Part shown: in pieces, positions 1 to 12,488 of the stretch
Numbering within the stretch: the stretch's first letter is position 1
Layout: the number at the start of each line of letters is the position of its first letter
Assembly: GCA_028023455.1 (NCBI GenBank)
Contig: JAQFVV010000150.1
Span: 2,863,550-2,927,549, forward strand
Length of the DNA stretch: 64,000 nucleotides
From: Epiperipatus broadwayi
Lineage: Eukaryota; Onychophora; Udeonychophora; Euonychophora; Peripatidae
Reading direction: 5' to 3'
Position numbers and translations under genes: made by a program
Notes under the pieces: generated by a model
What the model was told of the DNA's origin: nothing
Seen by the model: only the letters and a program-made list of their open reading frames with translations
Database searches by the model: none

Positions 1-849
1 TATACACCAATGATTCATCACTTAATAAACTTCCAATTCCATCCATGTCTGTTTTCAAACCATGTTGTGCAAATCATTACAATAAATTTCTCAGAACTCC
101 AAACAACATTCATTCAAATAGAAAAAAACAATCTGATGCCTATTCCCAACAACCACTACCAAATTCCTATTTTCAGAGACTTACATCATGCTAAATAAAA
201 TTAACAATATGGCACAAGATGCAATTCAAAAATATCAGTCATTTATCAATGTACTATCCTTCAACTTACATCACATGTCAAAATACTCACCCTCCTGATT
301 AATGGCACTAGCAGACCAATATCCTCAAGAGAATCACCATCACCAGACCCATGCACAATACCCAGAAATACATACAAAAACTAACAAATCAATACCACAA
401 TACAAGTAAACAATAAAAAGAATACCTTGCCACACAAAAAAAATATGCCTCACCCAACAACACATATGGACATGTCCATATACCTGCTGGGCACTGGGAT
501 ATCCATTAACCAGAAAAATGTCCATGTCAATTGAGATAAGTGGCAATGACTATGCAGGACATAACATGCTGGACTCCATACATCAACATTTCAAGCAAAA
601 GCTCCAAACATATAAATAATACACACCAACAACTGATTTGGTTGGAATACTGAAACAGATAATCCCTTTCAGATCCAACAATTTTTTAAAAGCTTAAAAA
701 AATCCCAACAGTTGCCACCCTGGAACCAATGGAATACTAGCATTTTTCATTTCACATTTGAGTCAATTTACCACAGAGTATCTTTTCAACCCTACTAACT
801 TCCTATCACAAACAATATACAATACTAGAGACTATATCCAATAGCAAAA
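1..849. other. AT-rich DNA, nothing firm
   Basis: No open frame or motif here can be defended. It lies directly upstream of the decayed reverse transcriptase that starts near 850 and could hold the rotted 5' part of the same LINE, but no endonuclease motif was recognised. Confidence 0.4.
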
Positions 850-1308
850 TCACCATTTAACAAAAAAACACCAGCCATTTCAAATCTCAACCAATTTTGA
901 TACATCTCCATGGGTCCATTGGGAATTACATTATTGGAAAAGGTAGCCAAAGATAAAATAGAAAAATATGTACCACCCCTGACATCAAACATGCAGTATG
1001 AAAAGAAGAGATCCTTCACCACACAGGCTGTACTTGTATTTAAATTGATACAAAGTGCAGTGCAGCAAGATAAAAATTATGCCCCAATTGCAATTCAACT
1101 GGATATACAGGTAACATTTGATTCTGTTGCAATAGATGACTTAATGAAATGCTGGCATATATAGAAAATTCCACCCACCCTTCTATACATCATTGCAAAT
1201 ATTCTAACTCAACCAATAAATATACCTCACACTTAGCAGCAGAAACACAGCAGCATTTGCCCCACATAATCAATTTCATAAGGATAACCACTCAATACAC
1301 TGTTGTTT

Positions 1309-1395
<87 letters not shown>

Positions 1396-2680
1396 CTATT
1401 CTTAAAACATATTGAAAGTGAGTTATCTGGGAAATTAATATCACAAAATGCACAATGTATTCCATGTATTGCATACATAGATTAACATCATGTAATAAAA
1501 TGCCAGTACTAGTAAAAATACTACAATTACACAGACACATACAAACTACAATTCAACCTAAGCAAAACATCAGCATGCTTCATCTATAATAACAAACCCT
1601 AAATAGCTATATCAAGGAAAATCTCCATTTCTTTGATATCCATTTTACCTGGAAGCACATGAAATGGGACAAATGTTTCAAGATAAGCTCGAACAGAAAG
1701 CAACAAATATAGCCACATCTTTATCAAATACATATTTATCTCTATATTCAAAAGTGCATCTAATTAACATACTCATAACAACAAGAATTGTATATTATTC
1801 ACCTATTTATGAAAAACTTTACAGTCACTATATCATTACTCTGTAGCAAACTACTATGGAATAGGAAAACTAGCCATTTCACTCAAATAACTCAGTCAAC
1901 CAACTATACAAAATGGTCTGGGGCTACACATAATACATGTGTTTCACATACAAAAACAATAAACCTACTGGCAAAGATCACTGCATAAACCTACTGGCAA
2001 AGATCACTGCATGATTTCAGCAGCTACAAAGCCTCCTTGACATAATCCATACAGATCATTCACACCCCACTTATGGATATCTAGTAACATTAGCACATTC
2101 AGCACAAATCAATGTTGGAACTACAATTCTCACATGTGATAGCAAACACACATACTGACTGACCTACAAGTTAATCAACTCAGTCACAAACAACCAGATG
2201 TTTCACCCAATGCTGGGAATAAACAACAAGCAACTCCTTAAAAACTTCAAAAAATTGTCTATGAAACCAAAGTTCTTTGACTTCTTAATCAAGCTAAACC
2301 CATTTGAATTACCAACATCTTATTTCTTATGATACTGTTGTCTTTATAAGTCAATAGACCCATTGTGCAATCTATACCATGCGGCTGAAGAAACACAACA
2401 ACGCAATTTTACAATTGTAGAGTGCTAAATATTACATGAGGCATTATGTTAAATCACTATAGAACAAGACAAACTATACAACAGCTAGCAGATTTTACAC
2501 ACAAGCAGACAACCCCTACAGTCTGAGCAGGAATATTTGGGCTTTATGCATTTTGGTTGCATACAATGTGTATTTAACCTGGAAAATAGCACCAGATGGC
2601 ATCCTGCAATATTTTACAACAAGCTACAACAAACAAGAAACAGAGATGCAATGATTGCAGATCATTCATCTGGTCACTAT
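850..2680 (+). pseudogene. Decayed Jockey-like LINE reverse transcriptase
   Basis: Pieces of a non-LTR reverse transcriptase can be read in all three forward frames. The clearest piece (910-1164) begins with an ITLLEKVAK stretch, like the PISLL..KV..K block of Jockey-type enzymes. It continues through FTTQAVLVFKLIQSAV to QLDIQVTFDSV, matching the catalytic D...AFD block with the first Asp kept. Next come a LLYIIANILT-like piece and a LFxLYI-like piece interrupted by a (TA)n run. Around 1664-1850 there is a thumb-like piece ending in YYSPIYE, comparable to the EYGSPIYE end of these proteins. Weak C-terminal remnants continue to about 2680. Stops and frame changes are frequent, so no protein can be made. 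The family is certain only to non-LTR reverse transcriptase; the Jockey-like clade is inferred from block order. Confidence 0.6.
1313..1392. repeat. (TA)n microsatellite
   Basis: About 40 uninterrupted TA units. The run sits inside the decayed reverse transcriptase, where the conserved LFxxYI block would be, so it probably expanded from a short TATATA codon run. Confidence 0.95.
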
Positions 2681-3190
2681 TAAAATTAAAAACTCATTTA
2701 TAAGAGCATACAAAACTAGCAATTATATAAGCATTGCCTATTCAAACAAAACCAACAATTAGAAAGAAACTAAAAGATTAATATGAAATGTGGATTCTCA
2801 CATAGTTGAAGAAATGAATAAAACTTTTGACTAATGAACAAAGATAATAACAGAATATTAATAAGAGATGGAAGAAGGGACACTAACTAACAAAAATATG
2901 AGAAATGAATATCAGTTAAAATTAGACAATGATAGCAATATAAAATATCATAATGTGAAAAAATCTACCATGTACACCTAGGGTTTATGAAGTATCATAA
3001 TTGTCTGATGTAGATCCTTATTCAGCACTTCCATACCTAAGTAATTAGCAATGAAAATCTTAGTCAAAACAAATTTATAAAAGTCATCATGCTACTGTAA
3101 CCAAGGCATAAGTATGTCAACATCATATAACCTTTGATGACAATAAATTATATTATTGAATAATAATAATGATGATGATGATGATCCAAA
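2681..3190. other. AT-rich DNA with short (GAT)n run
   Basis: Nothing coding is seen. A short ATGATGATGATG run at about 3168-3184 lies just before the next LINE fragment and could be a LINE tail, but no body is attached to it. Confidence 0.35.
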
Positions 3191-3820
3191 AATTATTGCA
3201 GGCATCATTAGACAAAGAGATTTTTCCTAGGAATTCAAAAATTACTAGAATTGTTCCTATTTACTAAAAAGGTGCAAAAGATGAAACAAATAATTATAGA
3301 ACAATATCAATTTTATTATTATTTCAAAAATTTTCGAAATTTGTTTTTATTCATAAATATAAAACGATGTTAGGTTTTGTACCAAAACGATTAGTCATTA
3401 CTAATCTTATAACAATTCAAGATCATATATCACATGACTTAAATTCCAGGACTTGACACCTGTTGTTGATTTAGTCTTTCATAAGTTATTAATAGTAAAA
3501 TTGATTACATTGAATGTAAATATAAAAGCAGTTAATTGGACAGCTTCTTATTTAAAAGATCTTAAGATTTATATTTATTTCAATAATGAATCTAATGAAT
3601 TAATAAATATCAATCGAGGTGTATCTCAAGGGAGGTTTGGCACCATTGTTATTTAATATTTTTAGAGCAGGTATAGACCAAAATATAAAGCATTCAGAAA
3701 TTTTATCATATGCTGATGATAATAAGATATTTAAGATAATAAGTGATTTATGTGATATGATTAAATTACAAAATAATCTAAATACTTTTGAAAAATGGTA
3801 CATTACAAAGAAATAAATTT
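3191..3820 (+). pseudogene. Decayed non-LTR reverse transcriptase with YADD box
   Basis: The plus strand carries reverse transcriptase blocks in order. First is an ARIVPIY-like piece followed by KGAKDETNNYRTISIL (the NYRPISIL block). Then comes a PVVDLVFHK piece standing for the D...AFD block, a NRGVSQG block, and LAPLLFNIF followed by SYADDNKIF. The YADD catalytic box is at 3709-3720. The frame changes near 3635, between the GVSQG and PLLFNIF blocks, and an in-frame stop interrupts the first block. The block spacing fits a CR1/Jockey-type LINE and differs from the RTE family further right in this window. It is dead as a protein; clade assignment is tentative. Confidence 0.7.
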
Positions 3821-3980
3821 TTTTTTATTATAAAAGTATAGGAAACATAGAAACAAAAATTATATTATTTAAAGCTCTAGTATTGGCTGTGATACACTTT
3901 GAATAAGAAATATGGAATAGAAACAGTGTAACAGTGATAAACATCCTACAGTAAATATAAAATATTTTTATTAAATATAT

Positions 3981-4634
3981 AAGATTTGCCCATATATAAA
4001 TGTTTGGGTCAAAAGAATGATTCATTTCATTCTTTCTAAAATACAATATCTTGTGTCTGGAAAAAGTGAGAGTATTCATTTATAATTTATCTTTAAAGTG
4101 CATGTGCATTGGTTTAATCACTAATATCACTATTACAGTATTAAAACATAGTGCTATATAAAATAATATCTCATTATATATCTTCAATTTCAACTAAAGA
4201 ATGATGCATCTTAAATTGTAAAGATTTCGCAGGTGTCATTCGTTCAAACATAACAAATGTAATTTAAAGTGATTGCTTAACACGTTCACGCTCTCATTTC
4301 CATATGCTTAATATTTGCCCATACATAAATGTTTGGGTTTAAATTGTAAAGATTTCACAGGTGTCATTCGTTCAAACATAACAAATGTAATTTAAAGTGA
4401 TTGCTTAACACCTTCATGCTCTCATTTCCATATGCTTAAGATTTGCCCATACATAAATGTTTGGGTCAAAAGAATGATTCATTCCATTATTTCTAAAATA
4501 CTATATCTTGTGTCTGGAAAAAGTGAGAGTATTCATTTATAATTTATCTTTAAAGCACATGTGCATTGGCTTAATTGCTACTATCACTATTACAGTATTA
4601 AAACATAGCACTATATAAAATAATATCTCATTAA
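3981..4634. repeat. Nested X-Y-Y-X tandem duplication
   Basis: Block X at 3981-4174 recurs at 4438-4634. Between them a block of 128 bp (Y, starting at 4211) recurs at 4339. The order X-Y-Y-X, with short shared words at each junction, suggests successive unequal exchange or replication slippage. Copies differ by scattered substitutions. Confidence 0.85.
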
Positions 4635-4639
4635 AAATA

Positions 4640-5080
4640 TAAATGGAAAAACTTTCACTTGTAAAACAGAGACAATTAAAAGATCTAATATTATTATATA
4701 ATATTATTCATGAAAACTTGTGCTTATCAAATTAGATAACTAAAATTAAATTTAAAGGATTAATAAGAAACACAAGCTATCACGAGAAAATAAAAATATC
4801 AATTACTAAATATTTGTATTTAGAACACTCTACATTGCAACAAATAAGCAAGTTATACAGTTCTATAGGCAATACATTAGAACTAGGCATTTTATCTATA
4901 GATAAAAATAAATTTCTAAATATAATGAAATCAATACTACAGCAATTTTTAATTTCATATTATTACTATACCGTCTGACATTTTAGTTTTACTGAATAAA
5001 TATTATCAGCCTATAAATAGTTTGTATATTTTAAACTGCATGGAAGATATAAATAAATAAATTATTATTATTATTATGTT
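4640..5080 (+). mobile_element. Probable LINE 3' end with ATT tail
   Basis: AT-rich non-coding sequence ends in ATAAATAAATAA followed by an (ATT)n run at about 5061-5077, as in the tails of CR1/Nimb/Jockey-type LINEs. It is in the same orientation as the reverse transcriptase relic at 3191-3820 and could be its 3' end, separated by the duplicated block. Confidence 0.35.
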
Positions 5081-5278
5081 AAACATAAAAGCAATGTGAA
5101 AAGAATAAATGCTTAATAGAATTTCATAAAAAAATGGATTTTAAGACACAGGGAAAATGCCAAACGAAAAACAAAAAGAAAAGATCTTAAGTTAGCTAAC
5201 AATTTAAATATAAGGGATTTGAACTCAGACTATTCACACTATCTCATATTACTGATACACATGACCACACATATGTAA

Positions 5279-5352
5279 AAAAGACAAATAATCACTAATA
5301 TATGTATTTCATACTGAACGAGCACTCATCAGTTGGTCCAGATTATCATTTC
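5279..5352 (-). ncRNA. Type I hammerhead ribozyme, family 1, copy b
   Basis: On the minus strand the core box CTGATGA (5326-5332) is followed by a stem II of five pairs (two of them G-U) and by GAAA (5307-5310). Stem III is TA/TA with a two-base loop and a TA cleavage dinucleotide. In stem I the outer ATAATC/GATTAT pairing is kept, while the inner CCAA/TTAG has one mismatch. Both core boxes are intact, so cleavage is plausible but possibly weak. Confidence 0.65.
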
Positions 5353-5724
5353 CCACAATCATATATAATCAGTACTCAGTTTACATTAAGATAGCAAACC
5401 TTTATACTTTAATGAACAGGCTTCCAATATATTCCAACCTCCAACTCTTCAGCCACCCATACCATTGAAAATCTGATGAAAAAATGTCCTATGTTGACCT
5501 CAAGTTACTCTGACTTCTCATGTATAGTGATTTGGGATCAGAGTGACTTGAGGTCAACATGGGTATAACAATAATATAAGCATCACTATGTGGTTTGGAG
5601 ATTCTATCATCAGATTTTTAATGGTATGGATGACTGAAGAGTTGGAGTAGATTGAAACTATCCATTAAAGTATAAATGTTTTCTATCTTAATATAAACTG
5701 AGCACTGATTATATATTTGTGTGG

Positions 5725-5797
5725 AAGATGATAATCTGGACCAACTGATGAGTGCTGGTTCAGCACAAAATATGTGTATTTGATGATTATTTATCTT
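5725..5797 (+). ncRNA. Hammerhead ribozyme, family 1, copy a (core mutated)
   Basis: CTGATGA at 5745-5751 is followed by a perfect six-pair stem II (GTGCTG/CAGCAC). The second core box reads AAAA (5767-5770) instead of GAAA. Stem I outer helices AAGAT/ATCTT and ATAATC/GATTAT are kept. Loss of the core G is expected to abolish activity, so this is a relic. Confidence 0.6.
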
Positions 5798-5974
5798 TTC
5801 TACATGTGTGTGGTTATGTGTATCAGTAGTATGAGAGCATGTGAATAGTTGAAGGTTGCTTGAAAGTCTGAGTTCAAATCATCTATATTTACAGTTAAGT
5901 TCCAGGTATAAGAATGCCTTAGTTATAGAATATAACCAGGAATTTTCCAAGAATTTTTTATTCATAATGCATTA

Positions 5975-6100
5975 TCAGAATAAAATGGTAAAATAGTAAC
6001 ACAATTACTGTTCAAATCCAGATAGGGTAAAATCTTGAAACCTAAAAAATTTCCAATCAAGCTTATGATTTTTGTCTCAGGTAGCTATTAATAGATAGAT
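5975..6100 (+). mobile_element. tRNA-derived SINE fragment
   Basis: A TGGTAAAATAGTAACAC word (A-box-like) is followed by CTGTTCAAATCCAG at 6008-6021 (B box). The sequence after the B box resembles that at 30061-30130, so both are copies of one SINE. The A-B spacing is shorter here, indicating a deletion. Confidence 0.5.
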
Positions 6101-6976
6101 TGTAAAAGAAAGACTGAAAATCACTCAGTTACCACCTTAGAATTGCTAAACCTGATAAATTAATCTCTTTCCATTATTTTTTTAAAATAGTAAATGTTTG
6201 CTTTGCACTTGATATTTATAGGCTCTTTAACCTATATATATATGGGGTGACAAATATTACTTGAAATATATTAAAGTTCAAATTTGTAAAAGTTAACTTT
6301 GCTTCACATTTGTTATAGGCATTTCCAGACATTCTTTAATATTATATATTTAATTCATGACATATAGCAATTGTTTATTTATCTAAGACCGTAATTTTCT
6401 CCGTCATTCATGCAGGCCTGCGCTAAGTCATTTAGTCATCTTTGTTCACACATGAATTGTTTCCCTCATAATCATATTTTGTTTCTACTATTGTAAATAA
6501 AACTAAAACAACAAAATAGTAATTTATTAAAAAGAAAACAAAACCTACAAAATGATCGTATTTTTTTTTTCGAGAATTTAGGCGTGAAATTAAAAATAGA
6601 TACTTTTCTTGTTTTTAAATTAGCGAAAGTATCAATTGTACAGTTAGAATAATAAATCCACACTCCAGATTTAATTGTAATGAGAGCTAAATTGAACATT
6701 TTTTGTTGTAATATCAGTGATCTTAGTTTCTGTAACATTTTGATTTAGAAAATGACTATTCACCTGTTTTAACACTCCCAGGAAGTGTTAAAAAATGAAA
6801 ATAGAAAAGATAATGAAAAAAAAAAGAATATTGTTGATTGTATATTTTACTGTCACTTTCGAAATGCCGCTTTTATGAATCCGACGTCGACGTCGACAAT
6901 CGGTAGGAGTGGGCCTGCTTCCTGTTAAGTATTTATTACCTGATCCGTTTAAACACAATTTAAAGACGTGGATATA
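6101..6976. other. AT-rich DNA with a GACGTC-rich patch
   Basis: No gene seen. A small hairpin (AACACT / AGTGTT) lies at 6767-6791. At 6882-6897 a CCGACGTCGACGTCGAC patch stands out as CpG-dense in an otherwise AT-rich region; no function can be assigned. Confidence 0.4.
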
Positions 6977-6984
6977 TTATACTT

Positions 6985-7350
6985 CAGGGTTCCCCAACCT
7001 TTTTGCATTTAAGAGCACATTCTATAATACCGGCCGGGTGGCGGGCACCATTTATTTTTTCAACCAGATGGTGGGCATTATTCATTTTTTCAATGTAAAT
7101 TTATAGTTGAATATTATTAATAATACACAATGTACAAAAAAATGTTTATTTCAAAAATAAAATTTTAACATATAATAGTATGCCCTACAATTTGATTATA
7201 ATATAATACAATAATTTATAAGAAATTTTAAAAATTAGATTTATTTGTATCAGATAAATAATTTTTTTATCGTGTTCGGATAGCGGCGGGCACACGTAAA
7301 ATGGTCTGCGGGCACCATGGTACCCGCGGGCATAGGGTTGGGGACCGCTG
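6985..7350. mobile_element. hAT-type miniature element, copy 1
   Basis: The ends are inverted repeats of the CAGGGGTCCCCAACC type (left CAGGGTTCCCCAACC, right GGTTGGGGACCGCTG). An 8-bp TSD, TTATACTT, is present exactly on both sides (6977-6984 and 7351-7358), as expected of hAT transposition. The 366-bp body has no transposase. It holds repeated GGCGGGCACC words and is closely similar to the copy at 39737-40132. Confidence 0.93.
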
Positions 7351-7437
7351 TTATACTTTCATAATAAAATATGTATCCGTTTAAACATGCACTAGAGAGC
7401 ACAGAACTCACTTTGTGTTTATTAGAATTATTTCCAG

Positions 7438-8078
<641 letters not shown>

Positions 8079-8805
8079 TCGTTGTCTGCCTGTTTATCTG
8101 ACTGCCTGTTTGTCTATTCTCTGTTCGTGTATGTATGTTTGCATGCAAATATGTATATATTTATTTATTATATAAATGCATAAAATGTATGTACATATTT
8201 TTAACTTTTCAAAAGTGTCTTTCACCAGTTTTATGCACACTCTTATTAAGCATGAAATAAATGAAATCGAAAGTGATTTAATATTCCAATTTTGACTTAT
8301 ATGAAAACTATTAGAATGCTAGTGGAGGGTATGACTTGAATTAAAAATCAGCATTATTCTTTTATTTTGTATTTACAGTAATCTCTTCCTCACCTGTTAA
8401 ACTGACCCTAAATGATTTCAGTACTTTTAAGTCATAAAAAAAGATTGACCATATATTTAATTCTTATACATGTACTAGATAGAAAATAATGCTGTTCCTA
8501 ATTTTGCATACCAACAAGAATTTAACTTATCCAGAAAAATATTGGACAATAGTTGGATCAATACCTGAATGATTCATCATTCATTTGCATAGTTGATTAC
8601 TTAAAGTATAATGTCCATGAAGTAATACTGGCATAATGGTTATATATATATATATATATTTTTTAGCAATAGTCACCCTTTTTATTTTTCAGAACTGATT
8701 ATAAAAATAATGTTAAGTAGAACAAACAAATCAACTTTATTTGTTTACTTATTTGCCTTAATGTCTTCTAGTATCACTTTCAGGTTTGAAGAACTTATCT
8801 ACCAA
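8079..8805. other. AT-rich DNA, nothing recognised
   Basis: No coding, repeat or RNA signal was seen apart from a short (TA)n run at about 8641-8659. Confidence 0.4.
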
Positions 8806-9388
8806 TTTTTATTACTCCTTAACTATTTGTTCTCATCTATTACGTTATCCATGGTATAGTACAATTTAAAACATTTTGAAGTCTGTTCTAAACATCAGAC
8901 GATCAATAATTGAATAAACAATGGATATAATACTAATTTTAAATTTTAAATCAATACTTTAATGAAATAAGAAATTTTAAAAATGACAACCATTTTAAAG
9001 AATATAAAAAAATCAACTTACATTCTTATACAAATACATAAATAATCATTCCATAACTAGAATTATTATCACTTAAATGTCCTAACATTTAAACATTTTT
9101 ATTACTCCTTAACTATTTGTTCTCATCTATTACGTTATCCATGGTATAGGACAATTTAAAACATTTTGAAGTCTGTTCTAAACATCAGACGATCAATAAT
9201 TGAATAAACAATGGATATAATACTAATTTTAAATTTTAAATCAATACTTTAATGAAATAAGAAATTTTAAAAATGACAACCATTTTAAAGAATATAAAAA
9301 AATCAACTTACATTCTTATACAAATACATAAATAATCATTCCATAACTAGAATTATTATCACTTAAATGTCCTAACATTTAAACATTT
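8806..9388. repeat. 290-bp near-perfect tandem duplication
   Basis: The segment beginning TTTTTATTACTCC at 8806 repeats with a 290-bp period (second copy starts at 9096). I see one substitution (ATAGTAC versus ATAGGAC). No coding content. It is either a recent duplication or an assembly artefact. Confidence 0.93.
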
Positions 9389-12191
9389 AACATAAATAAT
9401 TCTTATATAACATTCATATTTGCACTTACTAAAATAACACTTACATAGAGTGCTTAGCTGCATATATCTCTGGCTGAGTTTACTATCTTATTTAAACCTC
9501 TTTAATTTCTTCAAAGATATATGCACATACTACATAAAAATAATTTGTTAGTTATAATGAACTGTCTTCCTAAAGAAAAAAATTGTTTAGTATTTCATAA
9601 AAAATTATTTTATATAATCTTAAAAACAGAATGATTAAGACTTTACAAATTACTTCTATTATCAATTGCACACTAGCAGATTGAAATATTTCAGTTAACT
9701 ATTATTATTGAAGATTTTATAAAATATAATTTAAATAGAGCATTTATTAGTAATTTCATATTTTTAAAAATTTTCACAGAGCATATTCTAATTTTGAGAA
9801 ATACCTTATGTATATCAAAAATTTTTCCGAATTTTATCCTTTATAGGTTTAATTTTTTTCACAAAATAATATTTTTGATGAATTTCACTTTTATCCACAA
9901 CTCTTTGGTTAGTAGATGGACCATTTACCTTAGGTATATATTTCATCTTACATTGCACATGTAGGCAAAACTGTAAGACGTTTTTAGAACATATATCCAC
10001 TATTCCATCAGTGATTATGTTCTAAATAACAGGCAACAACTCAAATAAGAATTGCAATTAGTGCATCATTTTATAACATAGTAAATAACTTTCATAGTAA
10101 CAATTGAAAATAGTAATGGTATATTAAAGTTGTTTAATACTGGCTTAGCTTTGTTTCACTGGTAAACTTATTTTTAGCTTCCTTTTTCTTGTAGTCACCT
10201 CTTCTACTTTTTGGGGAAGTTTTATATATTCAGACACAGTGCTTTCTTAATATTCATTGGTAATTGGTGGCTGACATTCCAAGGAAACTAACTCAACTAC
10301 AACTAATTGATATTGTTTTTTTTATCTCTTTAAATACCTACAACTTTCTTATGTTTCAATTTGTATTACCTAAAATCAAAAACAATATTATACGTTTTTC
10401 AAAAATATATTTATTTGTTCACCAGATGATGATGTGTATTGTTTTTCGTCAGCCATTGTTAATGACTCATTTAGTTAATAGAACTAGATACTGAAATGAT
10501 TTAACCATATTTACATTTTCTTTTTTGATTTTTTAATAACATTCTACACCGTTTAAGTTTATAAAATTAAAGCTTAAATATTAAAATGCTACTTGGTCTT
10601 TATATAAACTGATTATCAAAAATAAATAAATATAAATACTAGTAACTCCCCCTCCCCAATATGAAACAAAACCCATATTAAACATGACCAACAAACATTT
10701 ATGTCACAAATTTAAATCTTGGTCACTAGAACCAAAATATTTTGTCTTCTTAACAAAACCAACACTTAGAATCTCTGCCCACTCTACACTTCTACAGATT
10801 CAAAAGAGACATATAAATACTGATGCTCTATGTACTCTATATCACAAAAAATTGAAACACAATCACACATTTTTTTGAATGTCAGGGTCTTGGAATGAAT
10901 CGGATTGCTAATGCCACTAATACTCAACAACAAAAAGAGAATATCAACAGCTTTATAGGATTGTTTGTTAAGTGTTACTATGCCCATATTCATGCCAGAA
11001 CATTCATCCTTTTTAATACGGTGTACCAAATGCACATTTGTATATAATAATGATCATAGAAGACATCCAAATACTTTCTTAACAAAACAGAAACAATACA
11101 TCAAAGGGATAAAACAATTGCTGAACAAGGTATATATACAAATACATCGGCATTGATACACACACCATTCAAGCTTTAAACAAGTTGTCATAATCTCCAA
11201 AAGATTACAAATCATAAAAAATAACAGAAAAATCATAACTAAGTTCAATTTTCTTTGTAAAATAATGTAAAACTTGTGAACCACATGACTGTTATTCAAT
11301 ATTAAAAAATGTTAAATTACATGATGTATATATATACATATTCGTATTTTCTGTAATTTCTTCTCATTCTCTGATTGTATATATAATAAAGTTTTTTGAA
11401 AGATAAAATAAAAAATAAATAAATACTCTATAAACAAAAAAAATCACTTCATAGTATCCAAGTTTGTTCTATACATTAATTTTAATAACATTTAATTTCT
11501 AAACACTAGATTTGAGATACTTAGGAAAAATACATAGATGAAAAGGTTTTTATTTAGTCACTAATGAAATGCTCTCAATTTAACCATTCAGTGTGAATTT
11601 TTGATACATAATAAATAAGTACTAAATTTAATCATTATTTTTGTATAATAATTTTTACACACTCTTAACTATAGCAGCATTCTTATATCTGTTTAAATAA
11701 TTGATTAATTTTGGATTAATCATTTAATACAATTACCCATATGCATATTTTTTCACATTCAGTTTATACACATTTAAATACCTTTTATTTTGCCAATTTT
11801 ATATTTTAATTTTACACACATTTTATAATCTGGACAATTATACAAAATTAGCAACAATTCATTTCAAAGCCATAGATCTTCTCTCTCCAAATTTATTTAT
11901 TAAATATGATTGATGGCTTTATATTTTGCCTTCAAATTAATAAATGATATGGCTTCTAAAATATGTTACCAACATTATTATACTGTATGAATACAATCAA
12001 TATTTGACTCCCCCCCCTTTATTTATTCTGTGATTATGCTACTTCAATTTCCATTGTCTTTCCCTTCTTGAAGAGGGATAAAAGTACAACTGTAAATCAC
12101 TTAATTAAGTCATAGTTTCTATTATAAGATATTAGTAGTTTAAAAACAATCTTATATATGTGTATTTTAATAATTTTTAAACTTACTAATA
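9389..12191. other. AT-rich intergenic DNA
   Basis: Only short open frames are present, as expected by chance in AT-rich DNA. None has a recognisable domain or an uninterrupted frame of note. Confidence 0.4.
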
Positions 12192-12488
12192 TAACTTCTT
12201 TGTCATCATCATCATCATCATCATCAACCATTATCAATCCACTGCAGGATGAAGGTCTCTCCAAGTTTAATCCATCTTCTCCGATCTTTAGCTTCTCTTT
12301 TCCACAACACCCCTGCACATTTTCTTATTTCATCCATCCATCTCACATGTGGTCTCTTTCTGGGTCTTTTACAATCTCTTGGAATCCAGTTTAAAATTTC
12401 AATTGTCCATCTATTATCATTTCTTCTACCATGGTCTTTCTTCTCAGTGCCTGATAAGGCAGAATGAATGTTTGTGTAACTTCTTTGT
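12192..12488 (-). mobile_element. 5'-truncated RTE-like LINE with inverted 5' piece
   Basis: The insert 12204-12476 is flanked by a perfect 12-bp TSD, TAACTTCTTTGT (12192-12203 and 12477-12488). The minus-strand body carries the (GAT)n tail and the 3' end of the same LINE as 40191-43248. From about 12429 to 12476 the sequence matches 43199-43248, which lies upstream of the ORF in that longer copy, but in the opposite orientation. A 3' tail joined to an inverted upstream piece inside one TSD is the signature of twin priming. Confidence 0.88.

Larger units (their letters stand above)
5204..5892. repeat. Palindromic foldback of hammerhead family 1
   Basis: The left arm (about 5204-5512) is the reverse complement of the right arm (about 5536-5892), with a loop of some 20 bases near 5515-5535. 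The arms are the same family as 30760-30985 and 31020-31560. Each arm ends in a TGAGTTCAAATC word resembling a pol III B box and contains one hammerhead motif, so the two ribozymes face in opposite directions. Arms differ by substitutions and small indels. Confidence 0.85.

Noticed and set aside
5470-5490. CTGATGA at about 5474 and its counterparts near 5604 and 31147
   Set aside because: Core box one matches, but no GAAA box, stem II or stem I pairing follows; coincidental words in family 1.
12097-12467. Open frames on both strands around 12.1-12.5 kb
   Set aside because: They lie in the LINE 3' fragment and its tail, partly antisense; not genes.
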